Under the pieces are notes generated by a model. The model was given only the letters and a program-made list of their open reading frames with translations, was not told the DNA's origin and made no database searches. Below, in pieces: positions 24,608 through 33,922 of a stretch of 64,000 bases of DNA. A program made the translations under genes and the position numbers. Origin of the DNA: Tissierellales bacterium (GTDB taxonomy: Bacteria; Bacillota; Clostridia; Tissierellales; Tissierellaceae); NCBI GenBank assembly GCA_030146705.1, contig JASLBE010000044.1:62001-126000 (forward strand), read 5' to 3'. Positions within the stretch are counted from its first letter, which is position 1. Every line of letters begins with the position of its first letter.

Positions 24608-26965
24608 ATGAATTATAAGACAAAAAATATGGCGAAAAAAATACTTGCTAGTACAGTTTTAACTTTTACCCTGTTTACAACTCCCTTGCAAGCCTTTGCC
24701 ATGGCAGAATTATACCCAAATGAAACCATATATCAATTCGTAGACAAAACTAATCTTGGGTCTGGAATTGTCCATGAAAATGTTAAGGTTTCTACAATAT
24801 ATGGTAAATGGAATATAAATGTAGTAAGGATTGATACTAAAAATGAATATCCTGAACTTAAGGGGCTTATTAATCCTGAGGGCTTAAACTATAGGGATAC
24901 TGTAACCAATATGGTCAATAAGTCTGGTGCAGTGGCTGGAATAAATGGGGACTACTTTAATTATTCTCCAGTTCCTTCATCCCTGGGAACCCTTATTAAT
25001 AATGGGGAGGTTATTTCTTCTCCAATAACAAGGAAATACGCCCTACCTACCTTCTACCTAAACCAAGAAAACAAGGCTAGTATTGACTACTTTAGTAGGC
25101 AACTCTTAGTTAAAAACTTAAGCCAAAATGGTAGGGAGGTCTACTTAAATAGTTTAAACAAGGTGGAAAAAAATCTTCCAAGCCTAGTTGCCCTAGACAA
25201 AAATTTTGGCCACCAATCTATTGGGGCCAAGCACTATAAGGATATAGTTGAAGTTGTAGTTGATAATGGTCTAGTTAAGGAAGTTAGGATTGGCTGGGAC
25301 CCAACCCCTATACCAAGAAATGGTTTTGTCCTTGTAGGCAGAGGCAAGGATGCAGAAGCCTTAAAAACTTTTAAGCCTGGCGACAGGGTAGAACTTATAA
25401 TGAATACAACTCCTAATAAGGAAGAAATTAAGTTTGCCATAGGTGGTGGAAGTAGGATTTTAACCAATGGTAAGGTTACTAATTCAAATATTTCAGATTC
25501 TGGAAGGCACCCAAGAACTGGTATTGGTGTAAATAAGGATAATAGTGAAATAATTTTAGTTACTGTTGATGGTAGGAGTAGTAATTCAATTGGAATGACC
25601 CAAAAAACTTTTGCCTACCTAATGTCTAAACTAGGTGCCTATAATGCCTTAAACCTAGATGGTGGTGGCTCTACTACTATGGCAGTTAAAAAACCTAATA
25701 CTGAAAAAGCTGTTTTAACAAATAGGCCTTCTGATGGTGGACAAAGAAAGGTTGTTAACTCGGTTGGTGTCTTTAATAGGGCTCCTAAGGGAAGTTTGGA
25801 TAGGATTGAACTAAGCCTGGCTAATAAGGAAATGTTTAAATCTACTAGTAACAGCTTTAAGCTAGTTGCCTTTGATGGCCATAACAATAGGCTAGACTAT
25901 AATTTTGAAAACTATGAAGTTAAGCTAGAAGGTCTTAAGTATGACCTAGATAATAATGTCTTCGTACCTCTTGAAGAGGGGAGGCTAAAAATAACTGCTA
26001 GCTATGAAGAAAATGGTAAGACCTATGAAGACTCCAAGGAAGTTTTTGTATTTTCAGACCCTGTAGACATTTATACTGAAACTAAGGAAATAAATGTTTC
26101 CAGTGGGGCTAGTTATAAGCTTCCTATTTTCAAAGGAATTGACAAAGACGGCAGGGAGGCTATTATTCCTAATGGAGATATAGACTTTAGCCTATCTGAT
26201 GAAATTGGAGTACTTGAAAATAATGAATTTATCTCTAATGGTACAAGTGGCTATATTACTGCTGAAATAAATGGGGCTGTTGAAAATATAAAAATCCTAG
26301 CCAAGGAAGACCAAAGCATTGTTAAGGAGCCTATTTCTCCTACTAGTTTTTCTGATAGGTTAAATAGCAAGAATGAAGACTCTTTATTTAGGTTTGTAGT
26401 CTTAAGTGAAACAAAGGATGAGGATGAAAATAGGAAGGCCAAGTTCTATAATGAAACTAATTCAAGTAATTTAACGGCTTCTTTAAATGGTTTTAGTTTA
26501 GAGTATAATACTGCTACACCTACTGCACCTAAGTTAAATAGTAATAAGGGCTATGCTGTTAGGAATTTAAAGAACACTAAGGTTATAAACCTAGACTCTA
26601 AGTCTGGCAGTATAAGTAAGACAAATTCTAAGCAATGGCTTAGCCTTAAGCAAACCTTAAAGACAAGCCTGGAAAAAAATATAGTTATAACCACACAAGT
26701 TTCTCCATTAAACTCTAGTGACCCCTTGGAAGCAAGGAGTTTTAGGGAAATTTTAAGGGACTTAAAACTTAATAATCCAGAAAAAAATATTTTTGTAGTC
26801 CACGGAGGAAATTCTAATACTAGTAGCCTAAAGGATGGAGTTAGGTATATAGGCCTAGATAGTAGGAGTGAAAAAGAACCTGATGTTTTATTAAATAGTT
26901 CACTTGTAGAATTTACCCTAGATGGGGACGACCTAGTTTACAACTATAAAAAAATATATAAATAA
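24608..26965 (+). CDS. Secreted phosphodiester glycosidase (NAGPA/DUF2233) family protein
   Basis: A 785-residue exported protein. Signal peptide with cleavage after AFA (about residue 31), then a phosphodiester glycosidase domain (about 90-395) with INGDYFNYSPVPSSLG, the conserved HPRTGIGVNKDNSEIILVTV and NALNLDGGGSTTMAV. NAGPA enzymes uncover mannose 6-phosphate; bacterial relatives act on wall teichoic acid or similar phosphodiester-linked sugars. Residues of about 400-580 look like Ig-like beta domains. The C-terminal 200 residues contain FRFVVLSETK, NIFVVHGG and GVRYIGLDS. They resemble a degenerate metallophosphoesterase fold without its full metal-binding set. The context, next to polymer synthesis genes and csaB, supports trimming of a phosphate-linked surface glycan. 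Confidence 0.85.
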   Translation: MNYKTKNMAKKILASTVLTFTLFTTPLQAFAMAELYPNETIYQFVDKTNLGSGIVHENVKVSTIYGKWNINVVRIDTKNEYPELKGLINPEGLNYRDTVTNMVNKSGAVAGINGDYFNYSPVPSSLGTLINNGEVISSPITRKYALPTFYLNQENKASIDYFSRQLLVKNLSQNGREVYLNSLNKVEKNLPSLVALDKNFGHQSIGAKHYKDIVEVVVDNGLVKEVRIGWDPTPIPRNGFVLVGRGKDAEALKTFKPGDRVELIMNTTPNKEEIKFAIGGGSRILTNGKVTNSNISDSGRHPRTGIGVNKDNSEIILVTVDGRSSNSIGMTQKTFAYLMSKLGAYNALNLDGGGSTTMAVKKPNTEKAVLTNRPSDGGQRKVVNSVGVFNRAPKGSLDRIELSLANKEMFKSTSNSFKLVAFDGHNNRLDYNFENYEVKLEGLKYDLDNNVFVPLEEGRLKITASYEENGKTYEDSKEVFVFSDPVDIYTETKEINVSSGASYKLPIFKGIDKDGREAIIPNGDIDFSLSDEIGVLENNEFISNGTSGYITAEINGAVENIKILAKEDQSIVKEPISPTSFSDRLNSKNEDSLFRFVVLSETKDEDENRKAKFYNETNSSNLTASLNGFSLEYNTATPTAPKLNSNKGYAVRNLKNTKVINLDSKSGSISKTNSKQWLSLKQTLKTSLEKNIVITTQVSPLNSSDPLEARSFREILRDLKLNNPEKNIFVVHGGNSNTSSLKDGVRYIGLDSRSEKEPDVLLNSSLVEFTLDGDDLVYNYKKIYK

Positions 26966-26967
26966 TA

Positions 26968-26998
26968 AAAAAGTAGGAGGTTAAACCTCCTACTTTTT
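26968..26998. terminator. Bidirectional terminator
   Basis: Stem of about 14 bp (AAAAAGTAGGAGGT / its complement) with a tiny loop between the glycosidase gene and the convergent csaB gene. Confidence 0.9.
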
Positions 26999-28087
26999 CT
27001 TTAATATTTCTAAAACTATTTCTATATTTTTAAGGGCAAGTTCCTCTAGCTTTGCCTCTTGCTCTTCCAAGTTTTTTGAAAGTTCCTCCCTATTTTTAAT
27101 AACATATTCTATGTTCTCTACTAGATCTTTTGAGTTGACCTTATTAACATCTAGATAGTTTCCTATCTCCAAAGTCTTTAAAAGACCTGTAAGTTTAGGG
27201 TCATAAACTAAGCCAACTATTGGTATACCTTGGGTGGCTGCATATATTAAAGAATGGAGTCTCATAGCCACTATTAAGTCTAGCCTCCTTATTACACCCA
27301 TAATTTCTTCAACTGAATACTTGTTTTTAAGTACATATATATAGTCCCTATTATCCCCATTAATTATTTCATTTGAAATATTTAAGTCTTCCGGATAGTG
27401 CATAGGGATCAGTAAAAACCTATAACCATAGGCCTTATAAATTTCCCTACTAGCTTCCTTTATAGTCTCTATTAATAATTCATTATTTTCCCACTGCCTA
27501 ATTGATACCCCAATCAACCTATCTGTACTGGCTATATCTTCCCCCCTTAAAATTTCATCAATCCTAGAGTCATCACTAGGATTTAAGGTGAAAACCGGAT
27601 CAGCAGTTACTAGGACCTTCTTATTTTCCACACCTAGGGAGTCAACAAACTTTTTAGAATCTTCATCTCTCAGTGTTATAAACTCTGCCTTATTCAATAT
27701 ATTTTTAGTAAGCTTCCTATTAAGCCTATTATCTATGGGCCCTATTCCATTGGCATAGACCATAAATGGTTTCCTTAAAATATGGGCTAATTTCATTGTT
27801 AGTAGGTAGTACCACAAGGACCTATTACTAGTTATATCTTGCAGCAAACTTCCCCCACCAGAAATAAATAGGTCCGTTTCTTTCATAGCCCTTATAACAT
27901 CAAATATCTTAAACCTATTTACAGCTTTAACATTATAAACCTTTTCAGTTTTACTTGGATTATTTGAAAGTACCACTATACCTATATTTTTGTCTGCCTC
28001 TTTCAAATCTTTAACTATTGATTTTAAAATAGCATCATCTCCACTATTATCAAAGCCATAATATCCAGATAATAGTACTTTTTTCAT
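26990..28087 (-). CDS. csaB: Polysaccharide pyruvyl transferase CsaB
   Basis: CsaB adds a ketal-linked pyruvate to the secondary cell-wall polymer, creating the docking site for SLH-domain S-layer proteins. The 365 residues begin [20 protein letters not shown] and carry [10 protein letters not shown] (about 93-102), YANGIGPI (about 130) and [27 protein letters not shown] (about 275-301), all characteristic. The ATG overlaps the preceding glycosyltransferase stop as ATGA. It implies that this organism anchors surface proteins through pyruvylated polymer, which fits the nearby glycosyltransferases and glycosidase. Confidence 0.93.
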   Translation of the reverse strand: MKKVLLSGYYGFDNSGDDAILKSIVKDLKEADKNIGIVVLSNNPSKTEKVYNVKAVNRFKIFDVIRAMKETDLFISGGGSLLQDITSNRSLWYYLLTMKLAHILRKPFMVYANGIGPIDNRLNRKLTKNILNKAEFITLRDEDSKKFVDSLGVENKKVLVTADPVFTLNPSDDSRIDEILRGEDIASTDRLIGVSIRQWENNELLIETIKEASREIYKAYGYRFLLIPMHYPEDLNISNEIINGDNRDYIYVLKNKYSVEEIMGVIRRLDLIVAMRLHSLIYAATQGIPIVGLVYDPKLTGLLKTLEIGNYLDVNKVNSKDLVENIEYVIKNREELSKNLEEQEAKLEELALKNIEIVLEILKKK

Positions 28088-29217
28088 ATCCTTCCGTCCT
28101 TTCCCCTAGAAATAATTTTTTCATAGATCCTAACATGGTCCTCTGCCATTTTTTCAGAAGAATAGTTCTCCCTAACCTTCCTATATAAGTTTTCTCCAAG
28201 TATACCTATTTTTTCCTTATTTTTTGAAAGCTCTAAAATTCTTTCAGCAAAATCCTCATAATCACCAACACCTACTAAGTATCCATTTACACCATCTTCA
28301 ACTAGTCTAACCAAGCCTCCAACTCTTGTGGAAACTATTGGCTTTTTCATAAGGGCACCTTCTAAAATTGCATAAGGAAAGGACTCACTAAGAGATGTTA
28401 GGGCATTTATATCTATGGAATTTAAAAAAGAATAAACATCCCTTATATAGCCTAAAAACTTAACATTTTCTCCTATGCCTAAGTCTTCTACAAGCTCCTC
28501 TAATCTTTCTCTCTCTCCACCATCTCCAGCTATTAAAAATAAAAGGTCCTTGTTTTTATCCAGGGCATACTTAGCCCCTCTTAAAAAAGTTTCATGGTCC
28601 TTAACCTTATCAAGCCTTGCCATTATTCCAACTATTGTCTTTGAACCAGGCTCTATTTTATATTTCCTTAAAAATTCCTCCCTAGTAGAATAATCTAAAG
28701 CTTGGTCCATATTTATCCCATTATAGACAGTATAGATATTTTCCTCTTTAAACCCCCTATTAACTAACATTTCCTTAAAGGAGTCTGATACCGCTATAAA
28801 ATATTTAAATCTTTTAAGGGCAAAAACATTTAGGCTAGTAAAAACAACCCTCTTATAGAAATTATCCTTAAAGTCTAATTTATAGTCGCTATGTATCGTT
28901 GTTATAAAAGGTTTCTTTACCTTAAACCTTAAAAACATAGCTATAAAGTTAGCCCTTGCACCATGGCAGTGGACTAGGTCATAACCATTATTATTTATTT
29001 CATCACTTAGCCTATTTACAACAGACATATCTGCCCTAGACTTTTGTTCATAAACCTCTATATCAATGTTATTTTCCCTTGCCTCATGGTAAAAAGTGTC
29101 CTCCATAAAGCATATGATTTTTGCATCTATTAACTTATTTAACCCATGAAATAATGATAATATATGGGTCTTTGCTCCTCCCGTATCTCCCCCACTAATT
29201 AAATGAAGTACCTTCAT
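28084..29217 (-). CDS. Glycosyltransferase family 4
   Basis: A 377-residue GT-B transferase: [21 protein letters not shown] at the N-terminus, IHSDYKLDF in the linker, [16 protein letters not shown] at the donor domain start and the E-x7-E region [27 protein letters not shown]. The ATG at 29217 follows AAAGGGGACAG; the longer frame to 29241 would overlap the upstream gene's end without a site. It overlaps csaB by four bases, so the two are coupled. It is probably a second sugar-adding step for the same polymer. Confidence 0.92.
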   Translation of the reverse strand: MKVLHLISGGDTGGAKTHILSLFHGLNKLIDAKIICFMEDTFYHEARENNIDIEVYEQKSRADMSVVNRLSDEINNNGYDLVHCHGARANFIAMFLRFKVKKPFITTIHSDYKLDFKDNFYKRVVFTSLNVFALKRFKYFIAVSDSFKEMLVNRGFKEENIYTVYNGINMDQALDYSTREEFLRKYKIEPGSKTIVGIMARLDKVKDHETFLRGAKYALDKNKDLLFLIAGDGGERERLEELVEDLGIGENVKFLGYIRDVYSFLNSIDINALTSLSESFPYAILEGALMKKPIVSTRVGGLVRLVEDGVNGYLVGVGDYEDFAERILELSKNKEKIGILGENLYRKVRENYSSEKMAEDHVRIYEKIISRGKDGRI

Positions 29218-29233
29218 ATCTGTCCCCTTTCTC

Positions 29234-29698
29234 TTATTCAATGGTATAGTTGCCCCTTACTATAAAATAAGTCTCTCCAAGGGCATAAACTCCCCTTCCA
29301 TCTGACCTTGGTACTATTAAAAGGTGGTTGGCCTTAATACCTTCTCCATCTTTTAAGTCCCTGGCTCCAGTAACATCAGATAGGCCACCTAGGTCTGAGC
29401 CTATTGCCCTAGCCCTACCTGACCTAAGAATTATTTCAGCCCCTGAACTCCCAATTATACTTTGTCCCCCCTTAAGTCTTACAACTTCTAGTTCTGAAGA
29501 CCCAGCAGGTTCACTAGAATTTATCCCACTTAACTTCCTGTCTATATAAGACCTTAATCCATCTATTTTTTCATCAACATAAGACCTACTTACTAATGGA
29601 TCATTACTAGATCCTGGTTCTGAAAATACAACCCTGCCTGAAAATATAACTGTAACAACTGCCAAGGCACCAATTAATTTTTTATATGATTTTTTCAT
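29234..29698 (-). CDS. Conserved exported protein of unknown function
   Basis: A 154-residue protein with a signal peptide or N-terminal anchor (about 5-27), then SRSYVDEKIDGLRSYIDRKL, a short helical segment. After it comes a glycine-rich beta domain (GGQSIIGSSGAEIILRSGRARAI, GGLSDVTGARDL, NHLLIVPRSDGRG). I have seen this architecture as an uncharacterised family in clostridia. No catalytic motif is evident. It precedes the GT4-csaB pair on the same strand with 16 nt between, so it may be part of the same surface-polymer operon. Good GGAGGGAAG ribosome binding site. Confidence 0.8.
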   Translation of the reverse strand: MKKSYKKLIGALAVVTVIFSGRVVFSEPGSSNDPLVSRSYVDEKIDGLRSYIDRKLSGINSSEPAGSSELEVVRLKGGQSIIGSSGAEIILRSGRARAIGSDLGGLSDVTGARDLKDGEGIKANHLLIVPRSDGRGVYALGETYFIVRGNYTIE

Positions 29699-29755
29699 AA
29701 CTTCCCTCCATACTTAAAATAAAAATACATTATCCTAATTATACTATACTATTAA

Positions 29756-29785
29756 CAAAAAAATAAGCATTTAACAATGCTTATT
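29756..29785 (-). terminator. Terminator of the acpS-alr-toxin operon
   Basis: 9-bp stem AATAAGCAT / ATGCTTATT followed on the minus strand by seven T, just after the mazF-type gene. Confidence 0.85.
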
Positions 29786-29803
29786 TTCCCTATATGTATT
29801 AAT

Positions 29804-30145
29804 TTATAACCCTAAGCTTACTTCTATAGATTCGTCAACTTTTCTCATCATTTCTTCGTCAAATCTCCCAATTCGCTCCCTTAACCTCTTCTTATCTATG
29901 GTCCTTATTTGTTCCAATAGTACAACAGAGTCCTTTGGAAGTCCAAAAGATGCATTAATCTCAACATGTGTAGGTAGTTTTGCCTTATTTATTTTTGAGG
30001 TAATTGCTGCAATAACTACTGTTGGACTATACTTATTCCCTATATTATTTTGAATGACTAAAACAGGTCTTACTCCACCCTGTTCTGAGCCCACAACTGG
30101 ACTTAAGTCAGCATAATATAAATCTCCTCTTTTTACTCTCATCAT
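29804..30145 (-). CDS. ndoA: MazF/PemK-type endoribonuclease toxin (EndoA)
   Basis: A 113-residue mRNA interferase that cuts short single-stranded RNA motifs. It keeps the family core: [43 protein letters not shown], the catalytic-region PTHVEI and [13 protein letters not shown]. The start is set to the first ATG of the ATG-ATG pair at 30145, because it overlaps the antitoxin's stop as ATGA; the upstream in-frame ATG at 30154 would lie inside the antitoxin. Its place after acpS and alr is the same as ndoA in Bacillus subtilis. It must be neutralised by the short protein encoded directly upstream. Confidence 0.95.
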   Translation of the reverse strand: MMRVKRGDLYYADLSPVVGSEQGGVRPVLVIQNNIGNKYSPTVVIAAITSKINKAKLPTHVEINASFGLPKDSVVLLEQIRTIDKKRLRERIGRFDEEMMRKVDESIEVSLGL

Positions 30146-30309
30146 ATACCACATCCCATAATACTTTCTTCATATTTTAATAAGTCTTTTAGGTCTTCAT
30201 CTATTCCAAGTTCTGAAATTTCTATATTTACCTTCCCCATTAATTTATACCCATTAACCATCTCATCAAATAAACTTTTTTCCCTATCATTTAAAACATT
30301 CTCATACAT
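30142..30309 (-). CDS. Short EndoAI-like antitoxin lacking a ribbon-helix-helix domain
   Basis: A 55-residue frame with ATG at 30309 behind GGGGAG (eight bases), ending in a TGA that overlaps the toxin ATG. Its sequence ([38 protein letters not shown]) resembles the C-terminal toxin-wrapping segment of EndoAI antitoxins (GYxxMAxINLxLAExxxxxD). The usual antitoxin is about 90 residues with an N-terminal DNA-binding domain. Here an in-frame TAG sits just upstream and only about 63 nt separate it from alr, so the domain cannot be hidden by a frameshift. It would neutralise toxin but not repress transcription. Assignment rests on position and C-terminal resemblance. Confidence 0.8.
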   Translation of the reverse strand: MYENVLNDREKSLFDEMVNGYKLMGKVNIEISELGIDEDLKDLLKYEESIMGCGI

Positions 30310-30345
30310 ATATTTTTCTCCCCACTAGTAAAAATATTTCCTAGT

Positions 30346-30370
30346 AGCCAAGGCCCATAAGCCTGGCTAA
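30346..30370 (-). repeat. Hairpin between alr and the antitoxin gene
   Basis: TAGCCAAGGC pairs with GCCTGGCTA (one bulge) immediately after the alr stop. The minus strand then has a CTAG-flanked T-rich segment. It could be a weak terminator or processing site that lowers toxin-antitoxin expression relative to alr. Confidence 0.45.
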
Positions 30371-30372
30371 GT

Positions 30373-31542
30373 TTAATCTAAAACATAATCAACTACATCT
30401 ATAACCTCGCCATCTAAAGTATAGACTCTTGGAATCCTCCTTCCAATTAATGTAGCCAATTCATAGTTTATGGTCCTTAATTTTTTCGCCAGTTCATCTA
30501 TGGTAGGATAATTGTTCTTACCATCATTAAATAAAATAACCTCATCCTCTACCTGGGCATCTATTCCTGTTAGGTCAACCATAGTCTGGTCCATACATAC
30601 CCTTCCTAGGATCCCTGCCCTATGTCCATTAATACCAACTTCACCCAGGTTTGAAAGTAGCCTAGAATATCCATCAGCATAACCAATAGGCATAGTACCT
30701 ATTTTACTTTCTCCCTTGGTTACATAAGTTTGTCCATAACCAATTCCTGTTCCCTCTTCAACTATTTTTATGTGGGATAATTTTGTTTTCAAAGTCATAA
30801 CTGGCTTAAGTTCAAGCCTCTCCTTCATAACCTCATCCGAAGGATACAAGCCATAAAGAATTATACCTGCCCTAACCATATCTAGGTTATATTCAGGTAG
30901 GTCCATTATTGCAGCACTATTTGAAACATGTTTAATAGGGATTTTTAACCCCTTATTTTCTAGTCCCTGGACTATTTCCATATACCTGCTATATTGGTCC
31001 CTAGTAAATGTTTTATCTTTAGAGTCTGCAGTTGCAAAATGTGTAAATATGCCTTCTATTTCAATATTTTCCAAACTGCTTATTTCTAAAATTTCTCCTA
31101 TATCTTCAAGCTCTCTATAACCTATCCTAGACATACCAGAATCAACCTTTATATGGATCTTGCAAGTTTCCCCCTTATCCCTAGCCAGGTCTGACAAAAG
31201 CCTTGCCTGCTTCAAGCTATAAATAGTCTGGCTTATTTTGTATTCAACTACTAGGCCTAGGTCTGAATCTTGGGTATAGCCTAATACTAAAATATCTAAA
31301 TTAATACCAGACCTCCTAAGTTCAATTGCCTCCCTAATAGTTGCCACAGCCAACCTATCAGCCCCATTGTCCAGTAGTACCCTAGCAAGGGTTGTAGCCC
31401 CATGGCCATAGGCATTAGCCTTTATAACTCCCATTATTTCTGTTTCATCTCTCACAATAGACCTTATAGCCTTAATATTATGGATTAAGTTATCTAGGTT
31501 TACTTCTGCCCATAGTGGTCCAAATTCTTTTACTTTACTCAT
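30373..31542 (-). CDS. alr: Alanine racemase
   Basis: A PLP enzyme making D-alanine for peptidoglycan. The 389-residue protein has the PLP-lysine motif VIKANAYGHG (about 38-47), the TIM-barrel strands with DSGMSRIGY (about 132-140) and the C-terminal beta domain with GRVCMDQTMVDLT. GYGQTYV and PIGYADGYSR are further family marks. Length is standard. Good AGGGGGAAT site. Sits between acpS and the toxin-antitoxin pair as in Bacillus. Confidence 0.97.
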   Translation of the reverse strand: MSKVKEFGPLWAEVNLDNLIHNIKAIRSIVRDETEIMGVIKANAYGHGATTLARVLLDNGADRLAVATIREAIELRRSGINLDILVLGYTQDSDLGLVVEYKISQTIYSLKQARLLSDLARDKGETCKIHIKVDSGMSRIGYRELEDIGEILEISSLENIEIEGIFTHFATADSKDKTFTRDQYSRYMEIVQGLENKGLKIPIKHVSNSAAIMDLPEYNLDMVRAGIILYGLYPSDEVMKERLELKPVMTLKTKLSHIKIVEEGTGIGYGQTYVTKGESKIGTMPIGYADGYSRLLSNLGEVGINGHRAGILGRVCMDQTMVDLTGIDAQVEDEVILFNDGKNNYPTIDELAKKLRTINYELATLIGRRIPRVYTLDGEVIDVVDYVLD

Positions 31543-31567
31543 ATTTTATTCCCCCTAAGTAATATAT

Positions 31568-31939
31568 CTAAAAATTTTTATTACCAACAACAAAAGCTAT
31601 TGCATAGTCTCTTTCGTGAGATATAGATATCTCTAAACAATTTATTTCATGCCGTCTTAAAAACTCTTCCCCTAATGAAACCAGTGGCCTCCCCTTTTCA
31701 TCATGTAGTATCTCCATATCCTTCCAACCTATTGCTCCAATACCTGTTCCTATGGCCTTACTAATAGCTTCCTTACCTGCAAATAATCCTGCTATGGTTT
31801 CACTACTATAGTTTTTTTTCTTTATATATTCTATCTCCCTAGTTGTAAAAATTTTATTTAAAAATAGGTCCCTCTTGGAAGCTAAAATCTTCCTGACCCT
31901 ATTTATGTCTACAATATCCACGCCATTTACCAGCTTCAT
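31568..31939 (-). CDS. acpS: Holo-[acyl-carrier-protein] synthase
   Basis: Transfers 4'-phosphopantetheine from CoA to ACP, essential for fatty acid synthesis. The 123-residue protein shows NGVDIVDINRVRKIL (Asp for Mg2+), FAGKEAISKAIGTG (about 54-67) and the C-terminal ISISHERDYAIAFVV. Length is typical of the AcpS type. First gene before alr, with a long untranslated leader upstream. Confidence 0.96.
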   Translation of the reverse strand: MKLVNGVDIVDINRVRKILASKRDLFLNKIFTTREIEYIKKKNYSSETIAGLFAGKEAISKAIGTGIGAIGWKDMEILHDEKGRPLVSLGEEFLRRHEINCLEISISHERDYAIAFVVGNKNF

Positions 31940-32235
31940 CTCTCCACCTAATCTTATAATATTATCTACTTAATCCTAGCCAAAAATATCCTAGCTAAAA
32001 AACTAGGCTTATTAAATAATCCTAAGTAGCTAGGACCTGGTTTATATTTCCCAAAACTATATCTACATATTACTTATAATAGTAAATACGATGTAAGAAA
32101 ATTCCATTAATTTACGGTTTGTCTATTAATTCTTTCTTAAGTAGACCAACCCTAATCTATACTATATCATATATTAATGCATTTTTATATTCTTTAACTT
32201 AGATATTTCATTTATTTAATTTATTCCTAATAAAT
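31940..32235 (-). other. Gene-free 296-bp stretch: structured leader and possible promoter of acpS
   Basis: No credible coding frame on either strand. On the minus strand an extended -10 (TGA-TATAGT, 32161-32166) could start a leader of about 210 nt. Within it GGTTGGTCTA (32142-32151) pairs with TAGACAAACC (32116-32125), and a CCTAG/CTAGG hairpin (31990-32007) plus a further short CCTA/TAGG hairpin follow near the start codon. I recognise no known riboswitch class in it. Confidence 0.4.
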
Positions 32236-32264
32236 AAAAAACACCTAATTATAGGTGTTTTTTT
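32236..32264 (-). terminator. Terminator of the transporter-ggt unit
   Basis: 12-bp stem around ACACCT/AGGTGT flanked by A and T runs, usable in both directions, just past the gamma-glutamyltransferase stop. Confidence 0.9.
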
Positions 32265-32285
32265 ATCCATTAATTTTCCTTACTT

Positions 32286-33893
32286 TTAATAAGATGCTAT
32301 GGTTCCATCTGTTCTTTTTTCTGTTGCCCCACAAAGAACACCTGCATCATCTCTTATAATAATTTCTCCCCTACCCATATGGTATGGGTCTGGTTGTACT
32401 ACAATATCGTGCCCCATTCTTTGTAGCTTTCTTATAATATGGTTTGGTGTATCTTGCTCAACCTCTACTGTTTTTCCACCAATCCATTGCCACCTAGGAG
32501 CATCTAGGGCAGCTTGTGGGTTTAGGCCAAAATCAACCATATTCATTACTACCTGCATATGGGCCTGGGGTTGCATAAATCCACCCATTATTCCAAATGG
32601 TCCAACTGGCTTTCCGTCCTTAGTTAAGAAGCCTGGAATAATTGTGTGGTAAGGTCTCTTTCCACCTTCTAGAGCATTGTCGTGGTCCCTGTCAAACTTA
32701 AAGTTTTCAGCCCTATCATTTAAGGTTATACTAGTGCCTGGAACAACCATACCTGAACCAAAACCCCTAAAGTTACTTTGGATTACTGAAACCATATTTC
32801 CATCCTTGTCTGCTGTTGCAAAATATACAGTAGAACTATATCTTGGATCTCCAACTTGTGGGTCTAGGGCTTCATCTCCAATTAAGGCCCCCCTATCCCT
32901 AGCATATTGTTCAGATAAAAGTTGGTCAACTGTTACCTTCATATGGTCTGGGTCTGTTACATAGTTTTGTGTATCTACAAAGCTTAATTTCATAGCTTCT
33001 ATTTGCTTGTGCATAGTATCAACAGTATCTCTTTCTCCAAATTCAAAGTCCTTTAAAATATTTAGGGCCATTAAAACTGTTATACCATGTCCATTAGGTG
33101 GCATTTCCCAAACTTCATAGCCCCTATAATTTATACTAATAGGTTCAACAAATTCTGGATGGTAGGCCGCCAAGTCCTCCTTAGTCATAAAGCCATTGTG
33201 TTCTTCCATAAAGGCAACTATCTTATCTGCTAGTTCCCCCCTGTAAAAGGATTCACCATAGCTTTCTGCTATAGACCTTAGAGATTTACCTAGGTCCTTG
33301 TTTACAAAAACTTCTCCTGGCTTTAAGAAGGTATTATTTGGGGCAAAGGTATCAAACCAAGGCTTAAATTCTTTCCTGTCCTTAAATTTAGAGTATATTT
33401 CAAAGGCTTCTTCCCAAAGCCTACTAATATTAGGGGAAACTGGGAAACCATTTTCTGCATAGGATATTGCTGGCTCCATTACTTCCTTAATATCTAGTGA
33501 ACCAAATTTTTTGTGCATCTCCATCCAAGCTCCAACAGCTCCTGGAACATTTACTGGTTCAATTCCATAGGAAGGGATTGAAGTAAAACCTCTTGCTTCC
33601 AAGGCATCTATTGAAAGTGCCTTAGGAGAAGCTCCACTTCCGTTGATTCCATAAAGTTTTCCTTCATACCAAACAAGGATAAAGGCATCAGACCCTAATC
33701 CATTTCCTGTTGGTTCAGCGACAGTCATAGCAGTGGAAACTGCTACTGCAGCATCAACTGCATTCCCTCCTTTTTTAAGGATGTCTAGTCCTGCAGCTGC
33801 TACTGTTGGGTTACTGGCACAAACCATTCCATTTTTTGCATAGGTCAAATTTCTCTGGGATGTGTAAGGATAATCTCTTGCATCAAATTTCAT
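32286..33893 (-). CDS. ggt: Gamma-glutamyltransferase family protein
   Basis: An N-terminal-nucleophile hydrolase that cleaves gamma-glutamyl bonds of glutathione and related amides. The 535 residues contain GMVCASNPTVAAAGLDILKKGGNAVDAAVA near the start and the autoprocessing region DPRYSSTVYFATADKDGNMVS (about 352-372). The Thr there would become the new N-terminus of the small subunit. The late GGFMQPQAHMQVVMN and GKTVEVEQDTP blocks fit too. No signal peptide is visible, so it is probably cytoplasmic, unlike many homologues, and belongs to the YwrD-like branch. It is 29 nt downstream of a transporter gene, suggesting uptake and hydrolysis of a gamma-glutamyl compound. Confidence 0.93.
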   Translation of the reverse strand: MKFDARDYPYTSQRNLTYAKNGMVCASNPTVAAAGLDILKKGGNAVDAAVAVSTAMTVAEPTGNGLGSDAFILVWYEGKLYGINGSGASPKALSIDALEARGFTSIPSYGIEPVNVPGAVGAWMEMHKKFGSLDIKEVMEPAISYAENGFPVSPNISRLWEEAFEIYSKFKDRKEFKPWFDTFAPNNTFLKPGEVFVNKDLGKSLRSIAESYGESFYRGELADKIVAFMEEHNGFMTKEDLAAYHPEFVEPISINYRGYEVWEMPPNGHGITVLMALNILKDFEFGERDTVDTMHKQIEAMKLSFVDTQNYVTDPDHMKVTVDQLLSEQYARDRGALIGDEALDPQVGDPRYSSTVYFATADKDGNMVSVIQSNFRGFGSGMVVPGTSITLNDRAENFKFDRDHDNALEGGKRPYHTIIPGFLTKDGKPVGPFGIMGGFMQPQAHMQVVMNMVDFGLNPQAALDAPRWQWIGGKTVEVEQDTPNHIIRKLQRMGHDIVVQPDPYHMGRGEIIIRDDAGVLCGATEKRTDGTIASY

Positions 33894-33922
33894 AAATCAT
33901 CTCTCCTTATATTTATATTAGT

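Noticed and set aside
30146..30154. Toxin start at the ATG of 30154
   Set aside because: It would place the start inside the antitoxin frame. The ATG at 30145 makes a typical ATGA overlap with the antitoxin stop.
32299..32652. 117-residue plus-strand frame, Cys/Ser/Pro-rich
   Set aside because: Antisense to the gamma-glutamyltransferase gene, no ribosome binding site.
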